DNA from: Methanoregula sp. UBA154
Lineage (GTDB): Archaea; Halobacteriota; Methanomicrobia; Methanomicrobiales; Methanospirillaceae
Assembly (NCBI GenBank): GCA_002502245.1
Contig: DAPW01000027.1
Span: 3,130 to 67,129, forward strand
Length of the DNA stretch: 64,000 nucleotides
Direction of reading: 5' to 3'
Shown one piece after another: positions 52,798 to 61,849 of the stretch. The translations under genes were made by a program, and so were the position numbers. Position 1 is the first letter of the stretch. Every line of letters starts with the position of its first letter. The notes under the pieces are model-generated. The model searched no databases and had not been told where the DNA came from. It saw nothing but the letters and a program-made list of their open reading frames with translations.

Positions 52798-53532
52798 ATG
52801 GATCCGAAAGTCATTCTTGTTATCTGTGTTGCGTTCCTGTTTACTGCGGGCTGTACGACCCAGCCTTCGCAGCCCGGGATTACCCCCGTCCCGTCAATGC
52901 TACCCCCGACGCTGCTCCCGGCAACGCCAGCGGCTACGACACCGCAGGAACCAGTATTTGAGTGCAGGATTGCAGAGGATTGCGAGCCTGCCGAATGCTG
53001 TCATCCGACAAGCTGCGTGAGAAAAGGATTGCGGACGCCCTGCGACGATGTATACTGCACCATGGTCTGCTCAGGGCCGCTCGACTGCGGGGCAGGGAGC
53101 TGCGGGTGCGTGCAGGGGAAGTGCAGTGTTGTTCCCCGGTCAGAACCCCGGTATGCCCCCGCCGTTTACACAGGCGTGACGATTGTTGCCTCGCCCCCTC
53201 GGTATTCCCCGGTGATGTCATCGACTCCTGGGGTAGGGCTTGAACTGACGGCCATCGGTTTCCCGCCGGCGGATGCGACCTTCACGTGGAACGCGACCTA
53301 CGGCCATTTCCTCTCGTGGAACGCCCCGGACTACCGGGTGAACGAGCTCGGTGATTCCACTACCAATAACGGGGAGAAGCTCTACTGGTCGTTCACCGGT
53401 AAGCCCGCGTCCACGGCAACACCGGTTACCATAACCGTGACCGCAACGGAGAACGGATCCGGGCGGATCCTCGGCAGTGAATCGGTGACCCTTGCCTGGG
53501 ACGGGAATGATGTGGTTGTGGTGAAGGAATGA
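52798..53532 (+). CDS. cysteine-rich lipoprotein
   Basis: 244 residues from ATG 52798; the open frame extends 26 codons upstream without a signal peptide. Lipobox LLFTAGC-like FLFTAGCTTQP, then a Pro/Thr linker. Residues about 60-125 hold about a dozen cysteines (CRIAEDCEPAECCHPTSCVR, CTMVCSGPLDCGAGSCGC), probably paired in disulfides. The C-terminal about 100 residues (ELTAIGFPPADATFTWNATY) are beta-rich, perhaps Ig-like. Anchored outside the membrane; function unknown. Confidence 0.8.
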   Translation: MDPKVILVICVAFLFTAGCTTQPSQPGITPVPSMLPPTLLPATPAATTPQEPVFECRIAEDCEPAECCHPTSCVRKGLRTPCDDVYCTMVCSGPLDCGAGSCGCVQGKCSVVPRSEPRYAPAVYTGVTIVASPPRYSPVMSSTPGVGLELTAIGFPPADATFTWNATYGHFLSWNAPDYRVNELGDSTTNNGEKLYWSFTGKPASTATPVTITVTATENGSGRILGSESVTLAWDGNDVVVVKE

Positions 53533-53954
53533 TTTTTCTGGATCGGCTCCGGCAGAGCTTTGGTCGGACTGCCGGACCGGAAAGATACTACAACTTTTTT
53601 ATTCCCTGAAAATCATCGGGAGATCCTGACACTCCCGGGATTTTGTCCGCGGCCGGGTTTGAGACCTGAACGATGGACCGTGTTGTTTGCAGGCTCGTGA
53701 TTTTTCCGGTAATCCGCCCCGCCCGTGCTTCGGAGGGGCCCTGACGCGGGGAGTTCTCAAAATAATCGCAGGATGAAACCGGATTTTTTTAAGAAATAAA
53801 CAATTCTAATCCGAGACACCTATGAAAGGCCCCTGAGACCGGGATCTGCACCATGCAATTTTCAGGGTTCAGGAGTGAGCGCCCGTTCAGCGTGCTTCCC
53901 CGGGTTGCAGATTATAAGAAACAAATGGAGAAATTCGCAAGATCCAAAAAAAGA
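53533..53954. other. gap with repeat R1 copy 5
   Basis: No gene. The region after 53645 carries R1 blocks. A T run at 53596 may end the lipoprotein transcript. Confidence 0.55.
53645..53900 (-). repeat. dispersed repeat R1, copy 5 (degenerate)
   Basis: GTCCGCGGCCGGGTTTGAG, CGGAGGGGCCCTGACGCGG and TTCAGGGTTCAGGAGTGAGC match the order of the 33.6-33.8 kb copy, same orientation as that copy, more diverged at the outer end. Confidence 0.6.
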
Positions 53955-55043
53955 TTATGACTTTGGTTCGCACCCTTTTTTGTCCTCATAGAGATGGTGG
54001 ACACCCAGCGCCACGTTGATCCAGCGCAGCTCGTCGGTCAGTTCGAAGACGAGGAGCAGGAGGAGCGTGAACGGTATTGAGAAGAGCATCCCGACAAGTC
54101 CCAGCAGCCACCCCCAGAAGATCACCGAGATGATGACGATCAGGGCCGGCATCTCGAATTTCCGTGCTGCGAGGAAGGAGTAGATCGGGTTTTCCACGAA
54201 AAGGTTCAGGACAGCCACCGCCGCGATGACCCCGATTGCTCCCGGTATCCCAAACTGGAGCCAGGCAAAGAAGACCGCAGGTATCGCGGCAATGATCAGC
54301 CCGAAGTACGGGATATACCCGAGGAGAAATGTCAGGACACCCCAGAGGATGGCACCGTGGACGCCCATGATGCCCAGAAATCCCCCGAAGATGACCCCGT
54401 GGATGAAGTTGGTCTCAGTCCTGACGACAATAAAATCAATCACATACCCGATCATGAGGTTCAGCTGCCGTACAACTTCCGAGTCCATGGCAAACCACCC
54501 CTTCATCCGGGTGGCCATATGGGGTAATTCGAGCAGCATGAAGAACGTCGTTACACCGACAAAGAAGAGGAACTCGACCGATTCGGCGGCACTCACGAGA
54601 CCTGAAATGACAACTTCCATGATATCGCCAATCTTGATCGAGGAAGCCCCCTCGGTTGTCAGGGTGATACCATACGAGCTCAGGAGGGCAGTCATGTCCT
54701 GGAGACGGGAATCCAGTTCACTCTGGTACCGTGGCAGGTCAGAGACCAGGGAATTGAACGAAAGCATGGTAAAGAATACAAATCCTAAAACGATCAGGAT
54801 TGCAGCAATCGTGATGATCAGGATCGCCTGGAAATCCGAAAGTCCTTTATTTTTCAGCCAGGTCACGGCCGGGAGGGTGAGCATGGTGAGGATGATGGAC
54901 ATCAGAAAGAGGGTGACGATGAATGAGACGGTCTTCACTGCAATCATGATGATAAAAACGAGCGCGATGATCAACAACCACCGCACAACCCGCGATGATC
55001 CCGTTGAATTGTTCATTACTCCCACTATGAACCCTTGAATCAT
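53955..55043 (-). CDS. AI-2E family (PerM-like) transporter
   Basis: 362 residues, about eight membrane helices, with the family pattern: two N-terminal helices, a soluble loop (YQSELDSRLQDMTALLSSYG), then a helical C-terminal half with GVTTFFMLLELPHMATRM and GYIPYFGLIIAAIPAVFFAW. Relatives export AI-2 or act as Na+/H+ antiporters. ATG 55043 is used here; ATG 55016 gives a version nine residues shorter. Confidence 0.9.
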   Translation of the reverse strand: MIQGFIVGVMNNSTGSSRVVRWLLIIALVFIIMIAVKTVSFIVTLFLMSIILTMLTLPAVTWLKNKGLSDFQAILIITIAAILIVLGFVFFTMLSFNSLVSDLPRYQSELDSRLQDMTALLSSYGITLTTEGASSIKIGDIMEVVISGLVSAAESVEFLFFVGVTTFFMLLELPHMATRMKGWFAMDSEVVRQLNLMIGYVIDFIVVRTETNFIHGVIFGGFLGIMGVHGAILWGVLTFLLGYIPYFGLIIAAIPAVFFAWLQFGIPGAIGVIAAVAVLNLFVENPIYSFLAARKFEMPALIVIISVIFWGWLLGLVGMLFSIPFTLLLLLVFELTDELRWINVALGVHHLYEDKKGCEPKS

Positions 55044-55310
55044 AACTATTTTCTCTCACAGACTGTAATGGGACCCCATGGGTCTCCCTGCCCGGTGGTG
55101 TGCAGAAATGGCAGCAAAATACCCTTACCGCGGGACTCTTGTAAAAAAGGTAGGGTAAAGTCCCTTTTGAACTACCAAAATTATTCCGTTATCACCATAG
55201 AAAAACTATTGAAATAAAGTTCCCGGAACGGACTGAAAAAAAGTTCAAATTTTCCCTGGCAGAATTTCCTTTTTATTCCAATAACCAGGTTAATATTCTT
55301 CGGTAAATAT

Positions 55311-55373
55311 GAGTGTGACCCCCTCTCTCCCCCAAAGGGGGAGGCAGCCCAAGGGGAGCCCCCCCTTGACTCC
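55311..55373 (+). repeat. dispersed repeat R3, copy 2
   Basis: GTGTGACCCCCTCTCTCCCC, AAAGGGGGAGGCAGCCCAAG, CCCCCCCTTGACTCCC. It is in reverse orientation to the copy at 52121-52189. Confidence 0.8.
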
Positions 55374-55687
55374 CTTTTCTTCGAAGGCTCTCGGTCATCC
55401 GTCTGAATGACCATCCTAACGTGGGGAATACCCGAGCGGCGGGGGCAAAAAGCACAAAGTGCTCGAGCCCCCAAGAGCGATCATCATGGGAAAACCGGTC
55501 ATGATAAATTAGTCGCCAGAATGGGACTATACCCAAAAGATAAATTTGCCGGCAAATTCACTCATTCCTGAGAATAACGGTTATTTTATCGGCGATTCGT
55601 TGCCGCTGTCATCACGAGCCCCGCGGAGCAGGCGGTGGCCGGCTCATTCCCACACGGGGCCGGTCATGATCTGAAAATCCCCGGGTG

Positions 55688-55797
55688 GAGATAAATCCGG
55701 CCATGGAACAAAAACGGTCATGACCCGGTGCGCAGCTGTCATGATACTGCGAATATCGTCACGGTTCTCACCCATAATGCCCCTCCGGATTTATCTC
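55688..55797. repeat. 13-base inverted repeat pair before purSL
   Basis: GAGATAAATCCGG and its exact reverse complement CCGGATTTATCTC are 84 bases apart. They could be the ends of a miniature element or a long stem-loop. Confidence 0.5.
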
Positions 55798-55899
55798 GTC
55801 TCTTCCGGAAGGGCGGGATCGAAGGATACGATGGGAGAGTTCTGCCCTCCTGTCCCCATACGATACTTATTTTGTAATTTAGGATCAACTGATTAAACA

Positions 55900-58842
55900 A
55901 TGGCCTCCTCTGTCCATCGGATTGAAGTACATTATACCAGGGATCCACGGCTGAAAACCCGGACCGACAGGATACGGTCACTGGGGTTTTCAATCGAGGC
56001 GCTGCACCTAGCCGATGTGTACACCATTGCCACGGACTCAAGGGATTTTACCCGGGAAGAACTCCTGCAGATCGGCGATCAGCTCATGAACCCGGTGGTG
56101 CAGGAATGCTCGGTGGATGAACCTGCCCGGATAGTGTTCGATCATGCCATCGAGGTCGGGTTCCTGCCGGGTGTCACTGACAACGTGGGTACGACCGCAC
56201 GGCAGACCATCGAGGACTTTCTCTCGATAAAATTTCAGGAGGGGGAGTCGGTTTACAGCTCGCAGCTCTATTTTGTCTGCGGGAACCTGACGGAGGATGA
56301 GCTCAGCAGGCTGGCTTCAATCCTTGCAAACCCGCTGGTGAACCGGGTTCACCGGAAGACCCGGCAGGAATACGGTACAACGGGAATGGACATCATCGTA
56401 CCGGAGGTCAGACTGCATGAACTGCTGGCGGCAGAAACTGTTGACCTCGAAATTGAAGACGGGGAACTCTCGCGGATCGGGAAGGAGGGGATCCCCGATC
56501 CGCTGACCGGCCGGCGGAGGGGACCGCTTGCCCTTGATCTGAGCCAGCTTCACGCGATCCGCGATTATTTCAGAAAAAAAGGCAGGAATCCGACCGATGT
56601 GGAGCTGGAATCGCTTGCCCAGACATGGAGCGAGCACTGCAAGCATACGATCTTTGCCTCTGCCATGGACGATGATGTGCCGGACGGGCTTTACAGGACC
56701 TACATTCAGGCTGCCACCAACAGGATCCGCGAGGAGAAAGGGGAAAACGATATCTGCGTGACGGTGTTCACCGACAACTCCGGGGCGATCATTTTTGATG
56801 ACCAGTACCTGGTCACCCACAAGGTCGAGACGCACAATTCCCCCTCCGCCCTTGACCCGTTTGGCGGCGCCCTCACGGGAATCGTCGGGGTCAACCGCGA
56901 CACGATCGGGTTTGGTCTCGGGGCAAAACCCGCTATCAACGTGTACGGTTTCTGTGTTGGTGATCCTGACACCGACCCGGTGCTGTTCCGCGGAAAAGAG
57001 CGGCAGAACCGGGTCCTTTCGCCGCGCAGGATCCTTGACGGCGTAGTCCGTGGTGTTGGTGTCGGCGGCAACTGCTCGGGCATCCCGACTCCTCAGGGCT
57101 TTGTGTATTTCGATAACCGCTACAGCGGAAAACCCCTCGTATTTGCCGGGACGGTGGGTATCATGCCCCGGGAACATGACGGGAGGAAGCTCTTCGAGAA
57201 ACAGGCCCGGGCCGGCGACCTCATTGTCGTTGTGGGCGGACGGGTGGGAAAGGACGGCATCCACGGCGCCACCTTCTCATCAGAAGCGCTTGACCCGCAA
57301 AGCCCGGTGACCGCGGTACAGATCGGCGATCCCATCACCCAGAAGAAGTTCTCCGATGTGATCGTCAAGGAATCCCGGGACCATAACCTCTACAGCAGTA
57401 TCACGGACAACGGGGCCGGGGGCATATCCTGTTCGGTTGCAGAGATGGCAAAGGAGTGCAATGGCTGCCGGGTAACGCTCGATGCAGTGCCCCTGAAATA
57501 TCCCGGCATGGCACCGTGGGAGATCTGGATCTCGGAGTCGCAGGAGCGTATGACGCTTGCCGTCCCGCCGGAACATCTCGCACCGTTCATGGAGCTGTTG
57601 AACCGTCGGGAGGTCGAGGCCACGGTCATCGGGGAGTTCACGGACTCGGGCCGGTGTATCGTCGAGTACCACGGGGATGTGGTGATGGATATCGAGCTCG
57701 CGTTCCTGCACGACGGTCTCCCGAAAAAACACCTGAAGACCACGTTCTCAAAAAAGACGTTCCCCGAGCCGCGCTCTTCCTGTCCCGAGCGTTTAGACAG
57801 TACACTTCTCGCCATGCTCCGGCGCAGGAACATCTGCTCCCGGGAGTTCATCTCGATCCAGTACGACCATGCCGTGCAGGGCGGTCACGTGCTCGGCCCG
57901 GTTCAGGGACGGGGGCGGGTGCAGACGCTCTCAAGCCTGACAAAAGTGGTGCCCGGCTCAAAGAAAGGAGTCGGATTGTCGCAGGGCATGTTCCCGTCGT
58001 ACTCCGAGATCGATCCCTATCTCATGGCCGGCGCCGGGATCGACACGGCCATCCGCGGCCTCATCGCACTCGGTATCCCGCTTGACAGGATCGCAATCCT
58101 TGACAATTTCTGCTGGTGCTCATCAGATGAGCCCGAGCGCCTCGGGCAGCTGAAACGGGCGGCCCGTGCATGTTACGATGCTGCCACGGCATTCGGCACC
58201 CCGTTCATCTCGGGAAAAGACAGCATGTATAACGATTTTTCCGGGTTTGATGCGGATAACAATCCCGTGAAGATCTCCGTCCCCCCGACCCTCCTCATCT
58301 CATCCATCGGGGTCCACGATGATGTGACAAAGGCCGTGTCCATGGACGCGAAGGTGGACGGCGACCTCGTGTATGTTATCGGGGAAACTGCTGAAGAACT
58401 TGGCGGATCTGAATATTTCGCCCATCTCGGTTTTGTCGGAAATACCGTCCCCGCGCTTGATACAGAAAAAATGAAGGAACGCTACCGGAGCATGTCCGAA
58501 GCGATCCGGCACGAGCTCGTTGCATCGGCATACCCGGTGAACCTTGGTGGTCTCGGGATCGCCCTTGCCAAGGTCGCCATTGCCGGCCGGATCGGAATGG
58601 ATATCACGCTTCCTGGCGGTATGCGCCCGGATTATTTCCTGTTCTCCGAATCGCTCGGCCGGTTCATTGTCACGGTTGCCCCGGACAACAAGCGGGCATT
58701 CGAACGGGCACTTGGGATTGACGCCCGCCTGCTCGGGCGGGTGCGGGGAACCTCCCTCCGGATCACGCAGGAAATGACCGCGCTCGAGATACCGGTGAGT
58801 GAACTTGAGGCTGCGTACAAGGCGCCGTTTTTGAGGTACTGA
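55900..58842 (+). CDS. phosphoribosylformylglycinamidine synthase, PurS-PurS-PurL fusion
   Basis: 980 residues, far longer than the usual archaeal PurL. The first about 165 residues form two PurS-like halves (LGFSIEALHLADVYTIATDS and a second ending NPLVNRVHRKTRQEY). The PurL part follows: SLAQTWSEHCKHTIF, KVETHNSPSALDPFGGA, GVGVGGNCSGIPTPQG, TDNGAGGISCSVAEMA and GKDSMYND. It converts FGAR and glutamine to FGAM in purine synthesis. The glutaminase PurQ follows two bases later. Canonical archaea have three separate proteins, so a transfer from a bacterium with this fused form is possible. Confidence 0.9.
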   Translation: MASSVHRIEVHYTRDPRLKTRTDRIRSLGFSIEALHLADVYTIATDSRDFTREELLQIGDQLMNPVVQECSVDEPARIVFDHAIEVGFLPGVTDNVGTTARQTIEDFLSIKFQEGESVYSSQLYFVCGNLTEDELSRLASILANPLVNRVHRKTRQEYGTTGMDIIVPEVRLHELLAAETVDLEIEDGELSRIGKEGIPDPLTGRRRGPLALDLSQLHAIRDYFRKKGRNPTDVELESLAQTWSEHCKHTIFASAMDDDVPDGLYRTYIQAATNRIREEKGENDICVTVFTDNSGAIIFDDQYLVTHKVETHNSPSALDPFGGALTGIVGVNRDTIGFGLGAKPAINVYGFCVGDPDTDPVLFRGKERQNRVLSPRRILDGVVRGVGVGGNCSGIPTPQGFVYFDNRYSGKPLVFAGTVGIMPREHDGRKLFEKQARAGDLIVVVGGRVGKDGIHGATFSSEALDPQSPVTAVQIGDPITQKKFSDVIVKESRDHNLYSSITDNGAGGISCSVAEMAKECNGCRVTLDAVPLKYPGMAPWEIWISESQERMTLAVPPEHLAPFMELLNRREVEATVIGEFTDSGRCIVEYHGDVVMDIELAFLHDGLPKKHLKTTFSKKTFPEPRSSCPERLDSTLLAMLRRRNICSREFISIQYDHAVQGGHVLGPVQGRGRVQTLSSLTKVVPGSKKGVGLSQGMFPSYSEIDPYLMAGAGIDTAIRGLIALGIPLDRIAILDNFCWCSSDEPERLGQLKRAARACYDAATAFGTPFISGKDSMYNDFSGFDADNNPVKISVPPTLLISSIGVHDDVTKAVSMDAKVDGDLVYVIGETAEELGGSEYFAHLGFVGNTVPALDTEKMKERYRSMSEAIRHELVASAYPVNLGGLGIALAKVAIAGRIGMDITLPGGMRPDYFLFSESLGRFIVTVAPDNKRAFERALGIDARLLGRVRGTSLRITQEMTALEIPVSELEAAYKAPFLRY

Positions 58843-58844
58843 GT

Positions 58845-59708
58845 ATGACTTCCAGACAGATGGGCCGGAAACGAATCTCCGCACCGGGAAGAATAACCGG
58901 TTACGGGCCGATACCTGAGAAAGCGATCATCATGAGCGGTTTTGGCATCAACTCCGAGATGGAGACTCAGGAGGTGCTCGCCCGCGCCGGTATGTGCGCC
59001 GACATTGTCCATATCAACGACCTGATTGATGGCAGGTTCCGGCTTCTCGACTACCGGCTACTGGTTTTTCCCGGGGGTTTCTCGTATGGCGATGATACCG
59101 GTGCCGGCAACGCCTATGCAAACCGGGTCAGGAACAACCTCTGGCGGGATGTCGAGGAGTTTCTTGCCGGTGACAACCTTGTCCTTGGGATCTGCAACGG
59201 CTTCCAGATCCTTGCAAACCTCGGTCTCGTGCCGGCATTTGACCGGAAGTACAAGCGCGACATCGCCCTGATGCCCAACCGGAACGGTTTGCTGGAATGC
59301 CGGTTTGTCACCCTGAAACCTGCTTCGGAGAACCTCTGGACGCGGGGGATCGAGCGGATCTTCTGCCCGGTCTCTCATGGCGAAGGTAACTTCTCCTGCT
59401 CAAAAGAGACCCTTGACCGGATCCGGCGCCAGAAGATGATCGCGTTCACGTACTGCCGGGAGGACCTGAGCCCGGCCCGGGGCGAATACCCGTTCAATCC
59501 CAACGGCTCGCTGGAAGATATCGCCGGCATAACATCTGCTGATGGGAAAGTGCTGGGACTGATGCCGCATCCCGAACGTGCAATGGAGTTTTGCAACCTT
59601 TATGACTGGCCGCTCCGCAGGGAACAGATGAAACGGGCCGGCACTCCAATTCCCTCGGAATCGATGAATATGCAGTTGTTCCGGAATATTGTGGATTATT
59701 TCCGGTAA
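58845..59708 (+). CDS. purQ: phosphoribosylformylglycinamidine synthase, PurQ glutaminase subunit (long form)
   Basis: 287 residues against about 220-230 for most PurQ. The nucleophile is in LVLGICNGFQILANLG and the catalytic His in LMPHPERAMEFCN. LLVFPGGFSYGDDTGAGNAY is the oxyanion region. An N-terminal basic extension of about 25 residues and a longer C-terminal half distinguish it. It supplies ammonia to the fused PurSL made by the preceding gene. Confidence 0.92.
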   Translation: MTSRQMGRKRISAPGRITGYGPIPEKAIIMSGFGINSEMETQEVLARAGMCADIVHINDLIDGRFRLLDYRLLVFPGGFSYGDDTGAGNAYANRVRNNLWRDVEEFLAGDNLVLGICNGFQILANLGLVPAFDRKYKRDIALMPNRNGLLECRFVTLKPASENLWTRGIERIFCPVSHGEGNFSCSKETLDRIRRQKMIAFTYCREDLSPARGEYPFNPNGSLEDIAGITSADGKVLGLMPHPERAMEFCNLYDWPLRREQMKRAGTPIPSESMNMQLFRNIVDYFR

Positions 59709-60688
59709 CTAAATTCTGGCTCTGTAGGTTAATTTTTTTTCATCCATGACTTCAGACAGGCCGGATGGAAAAAGATCGCGAGCCGTTTGAAATTTTTTTC
59801 CCGAGCCGGACGTTTTAAAAAAAAATTCTTTACCAGGAAATCCCCTGGATCCCCAACTCGTCGGTCTCCGTCGTTACCCCCGAAACAGCCCTTCCTTTCA
59901 ATATCCGTGCTCCTGTATGACTCAGAAGGACTTTCGCCTCCCAATTGCGTGTATTAACCCGGATTTTTTTCCACGTCAAAAAAATTCCCATCCGGGCCCA
60001 ATCCTGCCCCGGAAATCTCCTCATTGTACCGTTTTCTCCCAATTCCCCGGATTTTCGGGTTCACGGGCATGGTCCCTCTTTCAGAAATCGCCCGAAATGA
60101 ACTCCTTTTGACAAAAAGAGGGCATTTCAGAAGAGGGTAGGGGCATGGCAGGGATGTACTCCCGCAATACGATTTTTCCGACGTGAGGTCAGACCGGGGT
60201 GCGGGAGAAGGGAGTCAGGGATCCCTTACCACCCCTGCGGGAATTCTGGTACATCGGAGCCTGCTGCGAGCCCGGTTGTACCTCTTTTTCCCTGCCCCCG
60301 GATTTTAGAGGTCATAATTTTGGAAAAATGCGGAACCGGGCCGGAATTACTAAAACGTTCCCCGACGGGAACGGATGAGGTTGCATATATCAATGGTATG
60401 AAGCCCGAATGCGGGAGGGGATGTGGTCTGGGACGCGGGCGAGTACCGGCCTGGGAATATGCCTGCATCTTCCCCGGGATCGTCAGGGATAATAAGGAAT
60501 TCTCCAGAGAAAAAAAACAAAACGCAATCGTTTGAATTTTTTTTTAGAGAAAAGTATTCCCGAAAAAAGATCGCGATCTATCCGGGATTTTTTAAAAAAG
60601 GTCCGGGTTACTCAACAACTTTCTAAAAAAGAAAAACCGGCCCGGTCCCAAATCCGGCAAAAAAAAATCCGGGAAAAAACCCGGCCTT
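59709..60688. other. 0.98 kb gap after purQ without a gene
   Basis: AT- and GC-rich patches alternate; several T and A runs of seven to nine bases occur. GGCTCTGTAGGTTAATTTTT at about 59718 resembles the R1 end. A small hairpin CGTTCCC-CGAC-GGGAACG lies near 60355-60372. AAAAGATCGCGA occurs at about 59768 and 60565. The right end carries the terminator of the following minus-strand gene. No coding frame is convincing. Confidence 0.6.
60660..60688 (-). terminator. hairpin-plus-T terminator after the DUF333/I42 gene
   Basis: On the minus strand just past the stop: GCCGGG-TTTTTT-CCCGGA followed by nine T. This is a canonical intrinsic terminator shape. Confidence 0.7.
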
Positions 60689-61528
60689 TCAGATTTTCAC
60701 TACGTTGACGTTCACATCAAACGCAGTTTCATTGCCGGTTACTGGCTCCCATGAGCGCCGGTAGGATGCCGAGAACTCCTGGGTACCGAGGTCCTTTGCA
60801 ATAATTACCCATGTCCGGGTCCCACCGACACCTACCATGCCCTCGGCCGCCTTGTCCTGCTGGTAATCGGAAGACTGGATCTCAAGTCCTGATGAGACCG
60901 TTGCGTTCCATGAAAAGCCAGTCGTCGGGTTCTCCTTCAGCTGGACTGCAAAGCGTGTGCCCTGTGCAATATCCTCGGTCCTGCCCTTATCAGCTTCCGT
61001 AAGAGTAACCATCTTTTTTCCTTCCGCTGTTGTTACGGTCTCAGCTCCGGCTTTGCAGCCTTCACCGCGGAAGAGCGCCCATTCCTCGCAGGAAGTACCG
61101 TTTGCAAATGTGCACATGCCATACTCACCGCCTATTGCGTCCTTCTTCATCTCGGTGATACCGCCGGCCTTTCCGCATGCATCGGACGCAGGGTTGGCCA
61201 TTCCGACAGAAGGTGCAGTTGTTACTGCTGGTACACCGGCTTTGCAGCCTTCACCGCGGAAGAGCGCCCATTCCTCGCAGGAGGTGCCGTTTTTAAACGT
61301 GCACATGCCATACTCCCCGCCGGTTGCGTCCTTTTTAATTTCCGTGATGCCCCCGGCCTGCCCGCAGTGCACGGAAGCGGGATTCGCCATGCCTGCCGGT
61401 GCCGGTGTGGTCGCGGGAGGCGTTGTAGTCTGCTGTGTACAACCTGCGGCAATCACTGCCAGTACGAGCAGCACGCCAAGAACAAACAGTCCGGGAAGGA
61501 TCCGCCCGGAACGAAGTAAAGATCTCAT
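60689..61528 (-). CDS. lipoprotein with two DUF333 domains and a chagasin-like (I42) inhibitor domain
   Basis: 279 residues. Signal peptide with lipobox VIAAGCTQQ. Two near-identical DUF333 units, each (M)ANPAS..CGxAGGITExKKDA and GGEYGMCTF.NGTSCEEWAL, lie at about 45-98 and 108-160; the repeat DNA is highly similar, so duplication is recent. The C-terminal 110 residues hold TRFAVQLKENPTTGFSWNA and later GGTRTWVIIAK and SYRRSWEP, typical of I42 inhibitors of papain-like cysteine proteases. Anchored outside the cell; a defence against foreign proteases is plausible but inferred. Confidence 0.87.
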   Translation of the reverse strand: MRSLLRSGRILPGLFVLGVLLVLAVIAAGCTQQTTTPPATTPAPAGMANPASVHCGQAGGITEIKKDATGGEYGMCTFKNGTSCEEWALFRGEGCKAGVPAVTTAPSVGMANPASDACGKAGGITEMKKDAIGGEYGMCTFANGTSCEEWALFRGEGCKAGAETVTTAEGKKMVTLTEADKGRTEDIAQGTRFAVQLKENPTTGFSWNATVSSGLEIQSSDYQQDKAAEGMVGVGGTRTWVIIAKDLGTQEFSASYRRSWEPVTGNETAFDVNVNVVKI

Positions 61529-61845
61529 GCGTATCCTGTGCGATTGGTAATGTTAATAACATTCCTTTCAGTGCGAACTTCTTCGCACTCTCCGTACTAT
61601 TCCGTCATACAGCGATAGCTGGCAAGGGCATGGCGTTGTTCCTTCAATCGTCCGGGAGACCAGAAGCTTGTTGCGGGAAGGACAAGATGAAGATCGCTGA
61701 CGGGTGCAAAGATTTTAGCGCCCGGTGAACACGGGATTCGGAACCCCGGTTTCATGGACGCAGGATATCATATCGCTTTTTAGCGGGAAGATTGGGAAGA
61801 GAATTAAAAAAAGAGAAATGCCTGCGCACTGATCCATCGAATGGA
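61529..61845. other. gap between two lipoprotein genes
   Basis: No gene. The right end holds the terminator hairpin of the archaellin-like lipoprotein; the left end is the promoter region of the DUF333/I42 gene, with no clear TATA box seen. Confidence 0.5.
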
Positions 61846-61849
61846 TCAG
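61805..61849 (-). terminator. hairpin overlapping the stop codon of the archaellin-like lipoprotein
   Basis: CTGATCCAT-CGA-ATGGATCAG (61829-61849) is a perfect nine-base stem that contains the TGA stop. On the minus strand it is followed by TCTCTTTTTTTAATTC at 61805-61818. Confidence 0.6.

Larger units (their letters stand above)
55044..55899. other. 0.86 kb gap with R3, palindromes and repeated TCATGA boxes
   Basis: No gene. R3 copy 2 at 55311-55373, a perfect 16-base palindrome AATTTGCCGGCAAATT at 55543-55558, TCATGA boxes at about 55499, 55664, 55718 and 55740 (most within GGTCATGA), and a 13-base inverted pair GAGATAAATCCGG (55688-55700) / CCGGATTTATCTC (55785-55797). A TATA-like ACTTATTTTG near 55863 fits the purSL start at 55900. 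Confidence 0.6.
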
